A stretch of DNA of 64,000 bases. Origin: Spirosoma telluris. Lineage in GTDB: Bacteria > Bacteroidota > Bacteroidia > Cytophagales > Spirosomataceae. Shown one piece after another: positions 48,083-58,294 of the stretch. Numbering within the stretch: the stretch's first letter is position 1; every line of letters starts with the position of its first letter. The notes beneath the pieces are model-generated. The model saw nothing but the letters and a program-made list of their open reading frames with translations, had not been told where the DNA came from and searched no databases. The translations under genes were made by a program, and so were the position numbers. The stretch lies in contig QLII01000001.1 in assembly GCA_003259005.1 (NCBI GenBank), positions 5,447,001-5,511,000 on the forward strand, read 5' to 3'.

Positions 48083-51000
48083 TCAGAATCCCAGCTTCAA
48101 CTGGGCGTTGGTTCCAAAACTTAATTTTTGGCCAGTGTCGAAGCCTACCTGTTGGGCATTCGCTATATAACTGACAGGTACGAGCACGATATGCTTTATC
48201 TGTACGACATCGGTATTCGTCGGTATGCGGTTACAGGACCAGATCGCGGGATCATTCCAGGCCCCGGTCTGGATGGTGTACATGCCAGAGCAAATGATGC
48301 GGGTCTGGAACGTGTTTGAGGCTGTAAAGGCTGAACTTGCGGTAGGTGAGCAAAGTGTGCTAATCTGCCATTCGTAAGGGGTGCCGGGAATTAGTCCGGT
48401 TAAATTCAGTGAATTGGAATAGGAAGACCCAATAATATTGGTCAGCGTTGTCCAGCCAGGAGACCCCACAACCCGATACCGAATGGCATAGCGAGTGGAT
48501 GCATCGGCATAAAAATAACTCCAGTTTAGCGTTGCTGAAGTTGTCGTCAGGTTCGTTACGGATGGATAACTGGAAGTAGGCATATCACATGAATACGTTG
48601 TAAAGCGTACCCATGAGGTAAAGTCGGTATAATCACCTGTTGCGCACTGTGTTCTGACCTGATACTCATAGTTTGTGCTACCTGTTAATCCTGTTAGCGA
48701 ATAGCTGTTGGTAGATATACTGCTAACCGTAGTCCAGGATGCTGCGCCCGCCAGTCGATAACGCACTTCGTAACTAACATCGACCCCCATTTGATTCCAA
48801 CTCAATAAGGCGGATGTCGTCTTGCTAGCCGCGTAGGGGTAAAGAGGAGTTTGGCACTGCGTCGTAAAGGTGGGGCCAGCGATATAGAATCCTGGCTGAT
48901 CTGGACAAAGCGGGGCGATCTGCCACTCATAGCTTGTGTTGTTGGTAAGTCCCGTCAAATTATAAACGCCCCCTGTCGATGAGGCTGTGAGCCCATCAAG
49001 ATTAATCCAGTTGGCCTCCCCAACGGGCCGGTAGATAATATAGTAATTCACGTTGGGGTCATTAACGACGGTCCAGACTAACTGAGCCGACGACGAGGTG
49101 ACCAGCAAACTTTTCAGATTGTTCGCCACCAGTTGATTACAACCCGTTGTGAATGTTTTCGTTATGGAGTAATCGGAAGCAGAATTTGCTGTACACTTCG
49201 TTAGCACATGCCACTCATAAGTAGTGCCCGACGTTAGGCCCGTTAATGAATAGTCGGAAGTGGTTAAACTAGTCACCGTGGTCCAGGTAGGATTACCTAC
49301 GGGTCGATATTGTAGCGTAAACGTAGTTCCTGGATCAGGAGTCAAGCTCACATACCATGAAAGGGTTGCTCCCTTGGAAGTCGGTGTGTTACTTAGCCCA
49401 GTGGGGATTCGGCAAGTAGTTCTAAAGGTACTCAGGTAAGTATAGGCTGAACTCTCGACGGCCCCACACACATTCTTAAACTGCCACTCATAGGTTGTGT
49501 TGTTGGTTAGGCCGGTCAGCGTATAATTAGCACTAGAATATGATTCGCCAACCAGGCCGCTCAGTGTAATCCAGTTCGGCGTACCCACTGGTCGGTATCG
49601 GAGTTCACCAAAAATTCCTGGCTCACCACTGGATGTATACCAGGAAAAGAAACCTAATTCGGCACCTGGATTCGAAGAAGCAGACGCATAGGGGCAGGGC
49701 AGCCCCCGTTGTAAACGAGTTCGGGGGAGTGTACCCTGAACTCACGGTAGGCGAACCTGGGCAAACCCCCTGTACCTGCCATTCATAGGCTGTTTGAGAA
49801 GACAGGCCAGTTAACGAATAGGAGCCGGTAGGGCCAAATATAGTGGTAGTGCTGGTCAGGCTACTAACGGTAGTCCAGTTGGTTGCCCCTACGGTCCGCC
49901 ACTGAAGAGTATAGGTTTGATTATTGGCTCCACCCCAGGACAGACTGGCTGAAATCCGGGCAGGACTGCTACTGGAAGAAACGGGGACAGGGCAAAGGGT
50001 TGTGAAACTTACGGGCCCCGAATAACTATCACTGCCTACGGCTCTTACCTGCCACTCGTAGGCTGTGTTAGTCAGTAAACCACTAAGCCCAGCATAGGGA
50101 AATGGAATGCCGTTTTGATTTGTCCAGGTTGCTGCCCCTACGGGTCGCCATTGCACTTCATACGTTGCTCCTTCTCCTAAACTAGTCCAATTCAGTTGGG
50201 CGTAGTCTCCCGTTATGTTGGTTGTGGTCAATCCGGTTACGGTAGGCACAAGCGGTGTGATAATAGAGACCGTTGGACTGATGCTTCCTGTTGTGGTGTT
50301 AGAGGGTCGAATTCGGTAATAATACGCCGTTAGGGGTGCGGTCTGGTTATCTCTAAAGGTGGTTACATTGGGCGCAACTCCACCAATAGAAACAAAGCCG
50401 GTTGTTGGAGAGGTAGACCGTTCAATGAAGTAGCCCATTTCATTATCGGCGTTATCCTGCCAGGTTAGCAGAACGGAAACGTTATTACTGGTGGCTGCCA
50501 GATTACTAGCAGGTACTACATCCGTAGCCGGGGCATCCAGGGTATAGGCGGTATGGGTTTGACGTAAGGCTAACCCCGCCTGCATTCGGTCATACTGGCC
50601 AGGAGTAAAATCGTGTGTGCAGGCAGAATAATAGGACATCATATTGGTGATTGACGGCAGGTAGGCATCACCATTGGCATCGCGGATTAGGTTATCTGGA
50701 TTATACTGCGGACAACCATTCACATTAATTGTGTAGTTACTGCCATAGGTATAGGGATCAGCAGGCGTATCACAGATTAGATCGCCGGCTGAACTACAAT
50801 TTGCTCCCGCCCCTCTGGTCACCAGTTCATCAGTAAACGAAGTGCCGTTGCTATTCCCAAATGTGTGAATCAGGCCAAAATTATGCCCCAACTCATGGGG
50901 AATCGTTAGATCACTTACGTAATCTGCATTCGTATACTGACCTGCCAGGATAAACGACCGGGTCGAATAGATAGCATTATCCGGATAATAGGCAAAGCCA

Positions 51001-51485
51001 CTTAACCCTTGATTCACAAATCGATTGACATAATACTGATTTAGTGCGTTGGGAGCATCATAAGCATCTACTGGCTGACTCCCATATCCATAATACAGGC
51101 CATCATCATCAATATAGCTGGGTGTCGTTCCGGCAAAGTAAAATTGAATGCCGAATCCATTTAATAAGTAATATTTATTGGTGATTGCCATTGCCTGATT
51201 CAGGTTAGCTATACTGAAGCCCCCTGTACCGTCGCTCTGGCGCATAATGTGGGGTCGAATGGGGACGTATGTTATGGCCGTAAAAGCAGTATTGGATGCG
51301 CGCTTGCGTTGTAAAGCCAGATTGGCGTCCTGCACTAACGAAATTGCCTGTGCTGAGGTGAGGTCTAACGTGCCGCAAATGGCAGTACTAGATGGAGGAA
51401 CTGTCTGGGCCCATGTGGATTGGCAGTAGCTGAGCCAAAGCATCAACCCAATTGCGAGCAGGAGGGGTAAAGATGCATGCTTCAT
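48083..51485 (-). CDS. Secreted M43 metalloprotease with many fibronectin-III-like repeats (frameshifted)
   Basis: A signal peptide (MKHASLPLLLAIGLMLWLSYCQSTWA) precedes an M43 (pappalysin-like) domain with the zinc motif TIPHELGHNFGLIHTFG and Met-turn NMMSYYSAC. From about residue 340, fibronectin-III-like modules repeat the signature LTGLxxxTxYEWQV about eight times. The last ~65 residues (TGAWNDPAIWSCNRIPTNTD ...) form a separate module; I see no classical T9SS domain. The frame shifts once near 49687-49700 (net one extra or two missing bases). The total is about 1134 residues. Surface adhesion or matrix degradation is inferred. Confidence 0.83.
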
Positions 51486-51716
51486 TGTATGGCTAGATCA
51501 AAAGTGAATGGTTCGAATTGAGGAAGATTGTTTAAGATGGGTTATAGCCTATCAAGTTAGGCTATAAGTGACAGTATTAGACAGGGAAAGGTGCCTAAAA
51601 ACCAAAAAATGTCCCAAAAATAAATGAAATTGTCCCAAAAGATAAAATGGACTCGCTTGTATAACATGCCACTGTGGCTCATACTGCGTACGTTCAGACG
51701 TAGCCTGCCAGCGCAG
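51486..51716. other. Spacer upstream of the M43 gene, no gene seen
   Basis: A/T-rich spacer between the start of the M43 gene and the terminator of the response regulator. I see no open frame of note, and no clear promoter box on the minus strand. Confidence 0.4.
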
Positions 51717-51752
51717 CAACAAAAACGCCCCACCGAAATCGGCAAGGGCGTT
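51717..51752 (-). terminator. Intrinsic terminator after the response regulator gene
   Basis: On the minus strand AACGCCC (51746-51752) pairs with GGGCGTT (51724-51730), with an inner CCGATTTCGG stem, and TTTTTG follows. It ends the kinase-regulator transcript. Confidence 0.85.
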
Positions 51753-51774
51753 GTAGTCAGGAGCATTAACTGGT

Positions 51775-52446
51775 TTATCGAACCCTCTCCTCCATCGCTA
51801 TACGAATCAAATCGACTGTGTTTTTGACACCTGCTTTGCGAATGATGCTGGCCCGTTGGTTGGCAACTGTATTGGGGCTTATACCAAACCGATTGGCAAT
51901 TTCGGGACTACTCATCCCGTCAATCAGGCAGGTTAGAATTTGAGCCTCCCGTGATGTGATTTTATTCCAGAGCGATGTACGTTTGGGCTCTGCTGCTCTG
52001 ACTTCTTTACGCTGGGTATTGTTGGGCAATACTAAATGCTGAATAATCACCGATGAAGCATTGGGTGGGTAGTACAAGTCACCCGCAAAGACAGTACGGA
52101 CAGCCCGTAATATTTCTTCCAGACCCGTGTCTTTCAGCAGATAGCCCGCAGCACCGTGTTGTACTGCCTTTATGATATAATCCGGGTTATTGTGCATACT
52201 GAACATTAACGTCCGAACTTTGGGGTGTTGTTGCGTAATGATCTTGAGAGCCTCGATGCCCGACAGTCGGGGCATGGTTATGTCTAAGAGTAAAACGTCT
52301 GTTTGAATACTGGAAAGCAAGTCTATGGCCTCGTCGCCATCAGCGGCTTCGCCTACAATCTGGATATCGGCTTCATCTTCAAGCAGCATCCGAATCCCTT
52401 TTCTTACCACAGAATGGTCATCGGCTATGAGAATACGTATCGACAT
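51775..52446 (-). CDS. LuxR/NarL-type response regulator
   Basis: The 223-residue protein has a receiver domain (ADDHSVVRKG, phospho-Asp55 in LLLDITMPRLSG, KDTG near the end) and a LuxR-type helix-turn-helix (ITSREAQILTCLIDGMSSPEIANRFGISPNTVANQRASII in two blocks). Its start lies two bases from the stop of the partner kinase. Placement next to nirD/nirB suggests it controls nitrate or nitrite assimilation, by analogy with NarL. Frame intact. Confidence 0.92.
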   Translation of the reverse strand: MSIRILIADDHSVVRKGIRMLLEDEADIQIVGEAADGDEAIDLLSSIQTDVLLLDITMPRLSGIEALKIITQQHPKVRTLMFSMHNNPDYIIKAVQHGAAGYLLKDTGLEEILRAVRTVFAGDLYYPPNASSVIIQHLVLPNNTQRKEVRAAEPKRTSLWNKITSREAQILTCLIDGMSSPEIANRFGISPNTVANQRASIIRKAGVKNTVDLIRIAMEERVR

Positions 52447-52448
52447 AA

Positions 52449-53933
52449 CTAGTTGAGATTATCAGATAAGTTGACCGTCACGCGCACTTTCGTCCCCTTT
52501 TTAGGCTTCGATGTAATACTAAATTCACCACTGAGCAAACGAGTTCGGGTACGCATGTTTTCGAGACCATTGATGACTGGCAATGGTTTTTCATTGATGG
52601 GCACGGCTTTCAGTATAAACCCTTTTCCGTCGTCGTCAATAGCCAGCAGGAGTTTACTGGTATTCTGTTGCAAGGTAATTTTTATTGCTTTTGCTTCGGC
52701 ATATTTCAGGGCATTGTGCAAGGCTTCCTGAGCAATACGATATAAACCGATCTCCATGGCCGGGCTTAACCGTTTAGCATTCGCAGGACCGCTAAAGGCA
52801 ATCGGAATACCCGAGGAACGTGTCATTTGCTCGGCCAGGAGCTGTAACGTGGGGCCCAGGCCAAAATCACTTAATGTCGATGGCATCAGGTTGTACGAAA
52901 CCTGCCGGGTTGTTTGAATCGTATCGGCAATCAAATCACAAAGTTCTGCAAAGCGTACTCGCTGCTTTTCGTCGGTAAATGAGGTTGCCTTCAACTTTTC
53001 GGCGTGGAGTTTCAGGCCCGTCAGCATTTGACCGATTCCATCATGAAGTTCGCGGGCAAAACGCCGACGTTCTTCTTCCTGACCTTCCAGTAGGGCAGCC
53101 GACCGTACGGTATCTTCGGCCAGTTGCAATTGATATTTTTCTTCTGTAGTTCGCAATAACTCGCGTTGGGTATCAACTAGCTTTTGGTTTGACGCGGCCA
53201 GATTCTGATTCGTTGCTTCCAGTTCCCGATTGGCAATCTCCAGGTGACTATTTGCCAGTTGTAATGCCTTCTCCGACTTGGCTAGCCTACGAACGACATT
53301 CCGGGTATGATTGACCACGGGTCTAAAAATAAATAGCCCTTCAATGAGTAGTGTCAACAAGGTGGCCATGGTAAGCAACCATTCAATTCGTTCCAGTCGT
53401 TTTACCTGATCAAAACTTTCCGTGTCGAATTGAAAGACGATGGCGTTCATTTGCTGTATAAATGGAAACTCATCGCGCAAAATAATTCGAAGGGCGGCCT
53501 TTTTCTCGTCGGGCGTACTAGTAGGATCGTTAATACGGATAAAGCTATTGTATATAGACTGAAAGACGGGAGCCACGCGGGCAAACATGCGATTGAGCTG
53601 ATCGCTTTTACGAACCGAATAGTCCTTTTCCATATGCAGCATGCCGTTCCGCAACTGAATATGACTTTGACTCCAGGAGTGGAGCAGCGAATCGAACGAA
53701 ACAGTATCGGCAGTGGCAAGCCCCTCAATACGAAGCATAGCCAATTTCGTTAGCCGCTGACTGAGCATTCGCTGTAGTCCAGCTACGTTCACCACCCGAC
53801 TGTCGTCGTAGTGTGTGCTGATGGTGTGCTTGATAAACAGCAGCCCACTCAACGATAGCATGGCAATGACAGTGAGGGCTATCATATAAAACCGTGTTAA
53901 GCGTTGGGCAACCTGTTGATCGAGTTGGCTCAT
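52449..53933 (-). CDS. PilJ-type sensor histidine kinase, HisKA_3 class (NarX-like)
   Basis: The 494-residue protein has two membrane helices (about 17-37 and 184-204) around a periplasmic domain. That domain begins NVAGLQRMLSQRLTKLA (residues 49-65), the helical motif of the PilJ/NarX type that in NarX is the nitrate-binding P-box region. A coiled coil rich in Asn/Glu (225-275) leads to the HisKA_3 box RRRFARELHDGIGQM (His297) and an ATPase domain with GLYRIAQEALHNALKYA and DDDGKGF. The periplasmic sensor's ligand is inferred, not shown. Paired with the adjacent regulator. Confidence 0.9.
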   Translation of the reverse strand: MSQLDQQVAQRLTRFYMIALTVIAMLSLSGLLFIKHTISTHYDDSRVVNVAGLQRMLSQRLTKLAMLRIEGLATADTVSFDSLLHSWSQSHIQLRNGMLHMEKDYSVRKSDQLNRMFARVAPVFQSIYNSFIRINDPTSTPDEKKAALRIILRDEFPFIQQMNAIVFQFDTESFDQVKRLERIEWLLTMATLLTLLIEGLFIFRPVVNHTRNVVRRLAKSEKALQLANSHLEIANRELEATNQNLAASNQKLVDTQRELLRTTEEKYQLQLAEDTVRSAALLEGQEEERRRFARELHDGIGQMLTGLKLHAEKLKATSFTDEKQRVRFAELCDLIADTIQTTRQVSYNLMPSTLSDFGLGPTLQLLAEQMTRSSGIPIAFSGPANAKRLSPAMEIGLYRIAQEALHNALKYAEAKAIKITLQQNTSKLLLAIDDDGKGFILKAVPINEKPLPVINGLENMRTRTRLLSGEFSITSKPKKGTKVRVTVNLSDNLN

Positions 53934-53957
53934 AAAAATTGAGGTTATGATATTCCG

Positions 53958-54033
53958 GTTTACAGTATTTGGTTTATGGTAGGCTAGCGCACAAACAACT
54001 TGCGCAGTCTACCATAAACCAAATACTGTAAAC
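53958..54033. repeat. 25-bp perfect inverted repeat between nirD and the kinase gene
   Basis: The cores 53958-53982 and 54009-54033 are perfect over 25 bases (containing TACAGTATTTGGTTTATGG), and further pairing extends to GCGCA/TGCGC with mismatches. Confidence 0.88.
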
Positions 54034-54040
54034 TGGAATC

Positions 54041-54394
54041 TTATAGTCCAATATACACTATATCGCCAACTACTTTGATTGGGAAAGTGGCAATTTTGTA
54101 ACCGTCGTCGTTCAGACAATTGCCAGACTTAAGCGAAAATGTCTTTTTATGGAACGGGCAAGCCACCTTAGGTTCATCGCTCTGGCTACCGATCATACCG
54201 CGCGATAAGGCCATTTGCTGGCGGTGTGGACACTCATTATCAGTAGCATACCATTCGCCCCGACGCGCAAAATTGAAAATAGCAATCTGCCGACCGCCAA
54301 GTAGCACACACGCGCCCCCATCTTCAGGAATGTGATCTGTTTTACAGGCAGGATGCCAGGTAATTTCGTCTTTATGTATGGTAAGTGTTTCCAT
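54041..54394 (-). CDS. nirD: Nitrite reductase small subunit (Rieske-type)
   Basis: The 117-residue protein has a Rieske-like fold with the cluster motifs NECPHRQQMALSRG and ACPFHKKTFSLKSG. Unlike some NirD proteins that lost the ligands, both Cys-x-His pairs are kept, so a 2Fe-2S cluster is plausible. It partners NirB. ATG 54394 (METLTIHKDE) is preferred to the ATG at 54421. A GTCATT-type inverted repeat separates it from nirB. Confidence 0.93.
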   Translation of the reverse strand: METLTIHKDEITWHPACKTDHIPEDGGACVLLGGRQIAIFNFARRGEWYATDNECPHRQQMALSRGMIGSQSDEPKVACPFHKKTFSLKSGNCLNDDGYKIATFPIKVVGDIVYIGL

Positions 54395-54427
54395 TGTCTT
54401 TAGATTGTCATTGCTAGTCATTCATGG

Positions 54428-54513
54428 TCATTCGGTTGTCATTGATGGTCAGGGCTGCTCAGGTTAATGACTACCGAATGACAATCCATGACCATTAATG
54501 ACAACCGAATGAC
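54428..54513. repeat. GTCATT-family inverted repeat between nirB and nirD
   Basis: Left (54428-54451) and right (54489-54513) arms share GTCATTCGGTTGTCATT in inverted orientation with one mismatch further in. The same words build 8493-8593 in the trp operon. Confidence 0.85.
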
Positions 54514-54519
54514 TTTCCT

Positions 54520-57039
54520 TTAAACCCATTCTTTAGCCCGCTTCTGATCGCGGAGGGATTCAAATTGAATCGTGGGGTCTTTTTGTTCGGGTACGTTTAC
54601 AAAATGAGCAAAGCGGGCACGAAGCGCGGGATTATCTACCACTTCTTTCCATTCGCATTTGAAGGTGTCGACCAGCAGTTGCATCTCGCGTTCTAAATCG
54701 TGGGCAATCCCCAGCACGTCGTCAATGACAACAGCGCGGAGATAAGTCATGCCGCCTTCCAGTTTATTGAGCCAGGTAGCGGTGCGGGTCAGTGGATCGG
54801 CTGTTTTGATGTAGAACATCAGGAAGCGGTCGATGTAGCGAATGCAGGTTTCCTTGTCCATATCCGAAGCCAGTAGCTGGGCATGTTGAGGTTTGGAGCC
54901 GCCGTTTCCGCCAACATATAGATTCCAGCCTTTTTCGGTAGCAATGATACCGAAGTCTTTGCTCTGGGCTTCGGCACATTCGCGGATGCAGCCCGAAACA
55001 CCCGACTTAATTTTGTGCGGAGACCGTACTCCTTTGTAGCGTTCTTCAACCTCAATGGCAAACGACACCGAATCCTGTACGCCATAGCGGCACCAGGTGC
55101 TCCCTACACAGCTTTTTACGGTACGTAGCGATTTACCATAGGCATGACCGCTCTCAAAACCAGCCGCTATGAGTTCTTCCCAGATAATCGGTAAATCGCC
55201 GACATGGGCTCCGAATAGATCAATACGCTGCCCACCCGTGATTTTGGTGTAGAGACCGTATTTTTTTGCGACCTGTCCAATCACAATCAATTTATCGGGT
55301 GTGATCTCACCACCCGGAATGCGGGGTACTACCGAATAGGTGCCGCCTTTTTGGATGTTGGCCAAAAAGCGGTCGTTGGAATCCTGAATCGTAGCCCGGC
55401 CTTTTTCCAGAATATTCTCATTCCAGAGGCTGGCTAAAATAGACGCTACGGCGGGCTTACACACCTCACAACCATCGCCATGACCAACGTGGTCCAGCAC
55501 AGCGTCGAAGGTTCTCAGGCTGTTGATTTTGACTAAATCCAGTAGTTCCTGCCGAGTGAAATCGAAGTGCTCGCAGAGAATATTTCGGACATAAACGCCT
55601 TTCTGCTTCAATACGCCCTGAATAATGTCTTTCACCAGGGGTGTACAACCTCCGCAACCGGTGCAGGCTTTGGTGGCTTTCTTGAGCGCATCCACTGTAG
55701 TATGGCCATTCTCGCCAATTTCGTGGCAAAGCATGGCTTTTGTAACGGCTTCGCAGGAGCAGATCAACGCATCGTCGGGTAAGCCCATGACACCAGCCCC
55801 AGCTTCTTCACCACCCCGTGAGCCCAGGATCAGGTCTTCAGGGTCGGGAGGCAAAATGGTTTTGTTCTTGCAGGTTTGCAGGAGCATATTATACTGTTCT
55901 GCATCGCCTACCAGAATACCGCCCAGTAATTCTTTCCCATCGGCCGAAACGTTGATGCGTTTATAAACACCCTTCGACTTATTCTCATAAACGATTGTCC
56001 GGCACGTTGGTTCGGCGGCAAATGGATCGCCGAAGGAGCCAACATCCGTACCAATTAGCTTGAGCTTCGTAGACATGTCATAGGGCTTGAACTCCTTCTC
56101 TTCGCCCATCAAACGCGAGGCTACCACTTCCGCCATTTCGTAGCCGGGAGCTACCAGCCCATAAATCATGTGGTGCGCCACGGCACATTCGCCAATGGCA
56201 AAAATGGCTGGGTCGGAGGTTTGCAGGAAGTTATCGACAAGAATGCCCCCGCGTGGGTGCGTTTCTATGCCTGATGCTTTGGCTAGCTCATCGCGCGGAC
56301 GAATGCCCGCCGATATAACCAGCATGTCAACGTCTATGCGCGAGCCATCGGCAAACAGCATTCCATTAATAACGTCGTCGCCGGTAATTTCCTGGGTGCT
56401 TTTGGACAGGTGAATGGTTAGCCCCAGGGATTCCAGTTGCCGTTGCAGAATACCCGAACCAGCGTCGTCAATCTGCCGGGGCATCAGGCGTGGGGCAAAC
56501 TCAACCACGTGAGCTTCTTCCATGCCCAGGTCGAGTAAGGCTTTGGCAGCCTCTAAACCCAATAAACCGCCACCCAACACGGCTCCCCGGCGGGCCTTAT
56601 GCGCATAGGACTGAATAAGATCGAGGTCTTCGATAGTGCGATACACAAATACGCCGTCTTTCTCAACGCCAGCGACTGGAGGAACGAATGCTCCAGAACC
56701 GGTGGCAAGAATCAGGTAGTCATAAGGTACTACAATGCCGTGGTGTGAACGGACCTCTTTTCGTTCCCGATCAATGTCGACAACGGGGTCCGTCAGGTAC
56801 AGGGTAATGCCATTTTCGGTGTACCAGCTTTGGGGCGCCAGGGTCAGATCATCAGCCGTTTTTCCATCAAAATAGGCACTTAAATGAACCCGATCATAGG
56901 CTACGCGCGGTTCTTCCCCAAAAACCGTCAGTGTAAACCGTTGTTCGTTTTTTTCTTTGGCTACTAGTTTCTCGCAGAACTTGTAGCCCACCATACCGTT
57001 GCCAATGACGACGACATGCTTGTTTTTGTTTGTGTTCAT
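54520..57039 (-). CDS. nirB: Assimilatory NAD(P)H nitrite reductase large subunit
   Basis: The 839-residue enzyme reduces nitrite to ammonium with six electrons. It starts with an FAD/NAD module (VVIGNGMVGYKFCEKL, LATGSGAFVPP, GGGLLGLEAAKALLDLGM). BFD-like 2Fe-2S cysteines follow (ICSCEAVTKAM, ACTGCGGCTPLV). The siroheme/4Fe-4S part has SCVGSTWCRYG and SGCIRECAEAQSKDFG. The frame is intact. It is divergent from cobA, which makes the siroheme precursor. Confidence 0.97.
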   Translation of the reverse strand: MNTNKNKHVVVIGNGMVGYKFCEKLVAKEKNEQRFTLTVFGEEPRVAYDRVHLSAYFDGKTADDLTLAPQSWYTENGITLYLTDPVVDIDRERKEVRSHHGIVVPYDYLILATGSGAFVPPVAGVEKDGVFVYRTIEDLDLIQSYAHKARRGAVLGGGLLGLEAAKALLDLGMEEAHVVEFAPRLMPRQIDDAGSGILQRQLESLGLTIHLSKSTQEITGDDVINGMLFADGSRIDVDMLVISAGIRPRDELAKASGIETHPRGGILVDNFLQTSDPAIFAIGECAVAHHMIYGLVAPGYEMAEVVASRLMGEEKEFKPYDMSTKLKLIGTDVGSFGDPFAAEPTCRTIVYENKSKGVYKRINVSADGKELLGGILVGDAEQYNMLLQTCKNKTILPPDPEDLILGSRGGEEAGAGVMGLPDDALICSCEAVTKAMLCHEIGENGHTTVDALKKATKACTGCGGCTPLVKDIIQGVLKQKGVYVRNILCEHFDFTRQELLDLVKINSLRTFDAVLDHVGHGDGCEVCKPAVASILASLWNENILEKGRATIQDSNDRFLANIQKGGTYSVVPRIPGGEITPDKLIVIGQVAKKYGLYTKITGGQRIDLFGAHVGDLPIIWEELIAAGFESGHAYGKSLRTVKSCVGSTWCRYGVQDSVSFAIEVEERYKGVRSPHKIKSGVSGCIRECAEAQSKDFGIIATEKGWNLYVGGNGGSKPQHAQLLASDMDKETCIRYIDRFLMFYIKTADPLTRTATWLNKLEGGMTYLRAVVIDDVLGIAHDLEREMQLLVDTFKCEWKEVVDNPALRARFAHFVNVPEQKDPTIQFESLRDQKRAKEWV

Positions 57040-57100
57040 AGTTGATAGTAACTATAACATTGTGAAAACCCCGTTTTATTATTGTATTTTATTGAGAAAT

Positions 57101-57127
57101 TAGCCTATGTCCTCCCAAAATAGGCTA
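57101..57127 (-). promoter_or_regulatory. Operator-like inverted repeat TAGCCTA-N13-TAGGCTA upstream of nirB
   Basis: Two 7-base arms (57101-57107, 57121-57127) are perfect reverse complements with a 13-base spacer. They lie just downstream of the nirB -7 box, at the expected transcription start. They could bind a dimeric regulator or form a 5' hairpin. Confidence 0.45.
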
Positions 57128-57129
57128 GT

Positions 57130-57137
57130 CAAAAGTA
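57130..57137 (-). promoter_or_regulatory. nirB promoter -7 box TACTTTTG
   Basis: On the minus strand TACTTTTG matches TAnnTTTG, about 93 bases upstream of the nirB start. The same 8 bases serve the divergent cobA side. No good -33 box is seen. Confidence 0.55.
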
Positions 57138-57212
57138 AGGGGTGTTTTTTGTAAATCCTAATGTATTATTTCGTTTTAAGTTGATAATGAAACATATTTT
57201 TCTGAAAAAGAC

Positions 57213-57242
57213 TTGTTTTTAAGAATTTCATCTCTACTTTTG
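57213..57242 (+). promoter_or_regulatory. cobA promoter, TTG-N19-TACTTTTG
   Basis: TTG (57213-57215) lies 19 bases upstream of TACTTTTG (57235-57242). Box and spacing fit the Bacteroidota promoter consensus TTTG-N19-21-TAnnTTTG. The ATG follows about 77 bases downstream. Confidence 0.65.
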
Positions 57243-57318
57243 AACCATAAATTAGTGATAGCGGTAAATAACTAATAATAGTACAATACCACTATTTAGC
57301 TGTTAACGGGAAACTCAG

Positions 57319-58076
57319 ATGATGCCAAAGCTAACACTCGTGGGGGCGGGGCCCGGCGACGGCGAATTGATCACTTTAAAAGGGATCAGGGCGCTTCGGC
57401 AAGCAGACGTTGTTTTATACGACGATCTTGCCAACCATACTTTGCTGGAGTTTGCGCCCGAACAGGCTCTGAAAATCTATGTGGGGAAACGGGCTGGAAA
57501 AGCCTCATTTACGCAGGAAGAAATAAACGAGCTAATTGTGCGGTTTGCGCAGGAACATGGTCACGTGGTACGGCTCAAAGGGGGCGATCCCTATGTGTTC
57601 GGACGTGGATTTGAAGAGGTTACCTACGCCCGACAATTTGGCATTCCGTGCGAAGTAGTACCAGGGGTGTCGAGTAGTATAGCGGTGCCAGCTTCGCAGG
57701 GTATTCCGGTAACAAGCCGGGCGTTAGTGAAAGTTTTTGGGTAATAACCGGTACGACGCGTAACGGGGAGCTTTCAGAAGATCTACACCTGGCAGCTCAA
57801 TCAAAAGCGACGGTTATTGTCTTAATGGGCATGAGTAAAGTAAATGAGATATGCGCGCTCTTTTGCCAGGCCGGACGCGGCCACTTGCCTATGGCAATCG
57901 TGCAAAACGGTACGCGTGCTGAGGAGCAGTGCGTACTAGGTCAGGTCTGGAATATACCGCAGTTGGCAGCAGAGCAGGGCGTGGGGGCGCCCGCTGTATT
58001 AGTCATCGGTGAAGTGGTTTCGTTACATCCGTCCTATCTGGCCGAATGTATGCGAAACTTTTCCATGGCCTACTAA
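57319..58076 (+). CDS. cobA: Uroporphyrinogen-III C-methyltransferase (frameshifted)
   Basis: The enzyme methylates uroporphyrinogen III to precorrin-2, the siroheme precursor NirB needs. Family motifs: LVGAGPGDGELITLKG, VVLYDDLAN, RLKGGDPYVFGRG and VVPGVSSSIAVPA. The frame breaks at 57719-57721, where GGG should be GGGG to read VTSRGVSESFWVITGTTRNG. Then MGMSKVNEI and QNGTRAEEQCV follow. The repaired length is 252 residues. The second ATG (57322) is equally possible as start. No ferrochelatase domain is fused. Confidence 0.95.
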
Positions 58077-58077
58077 C

Positions 58078-58118
58078 AAAAAAAGCCGATCCGGTGTGGG
58101 GGCACCTTTGGATCGGCT
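58078..58118 (-). terminator. Intrinsic terminator oriented to the minus strand
   Basis: AGCCGATCC (58084-58092) and GGATCGGCT (58110-58118) pair perfectly, with an inner GGTG/CACC. On the minus strand seven T follow (58078-58084). On the plus strand no T-tract follows, so it serves minus-strand transcription although no minus-strand gene is annotated nearby. Confidence 0.75.
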
Positions 58119-58188
58119 AAACGGGATTTGTCTATGCGAAAAACACAAACGCTTCAAAGAAAATGAAAAATAACAGGTAAAGCAAATC

Positions 58189-58294
58189 AGCGTCTTCACG
58201 CTCCGGGCTGCGCTATAGCGCGTTAGTCTGCTACCCACCCGTCTGCTGGGTCACCGTTTCGGTCTGTTCTACAACGCCTTACCCCATTCGGGTA
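58189..58294. ncRNA. Candidate structured RNA: array of five short hairpins
   Basis: Five perfect small stems follow one another: AGCGT-CTTC-ACGCT (58189-58202), GCGCTATAGCGC (58210-58221), ACCC-N7-GGGT (58237-58251), ACCG-TTT-CGGT (58253-58263) and TACCC-N5-GGGTA (58280-58294). The spacer (58077-58352) has no gene. A minus-strand transcript would end at the T-tract terminator at 58078-58118. I recognise no known RNA family. It could alternatively be the 5' leader of the porin gene on the plus strand. Confidence 0.35.

Noticed and set aside
54520..57039. Sulfite reductase instead of nitrite reductase
   Set aside because: The FAD/NAD and BFD modules fused to the siroheme part, with nirD adjacent, are specific to NirB.
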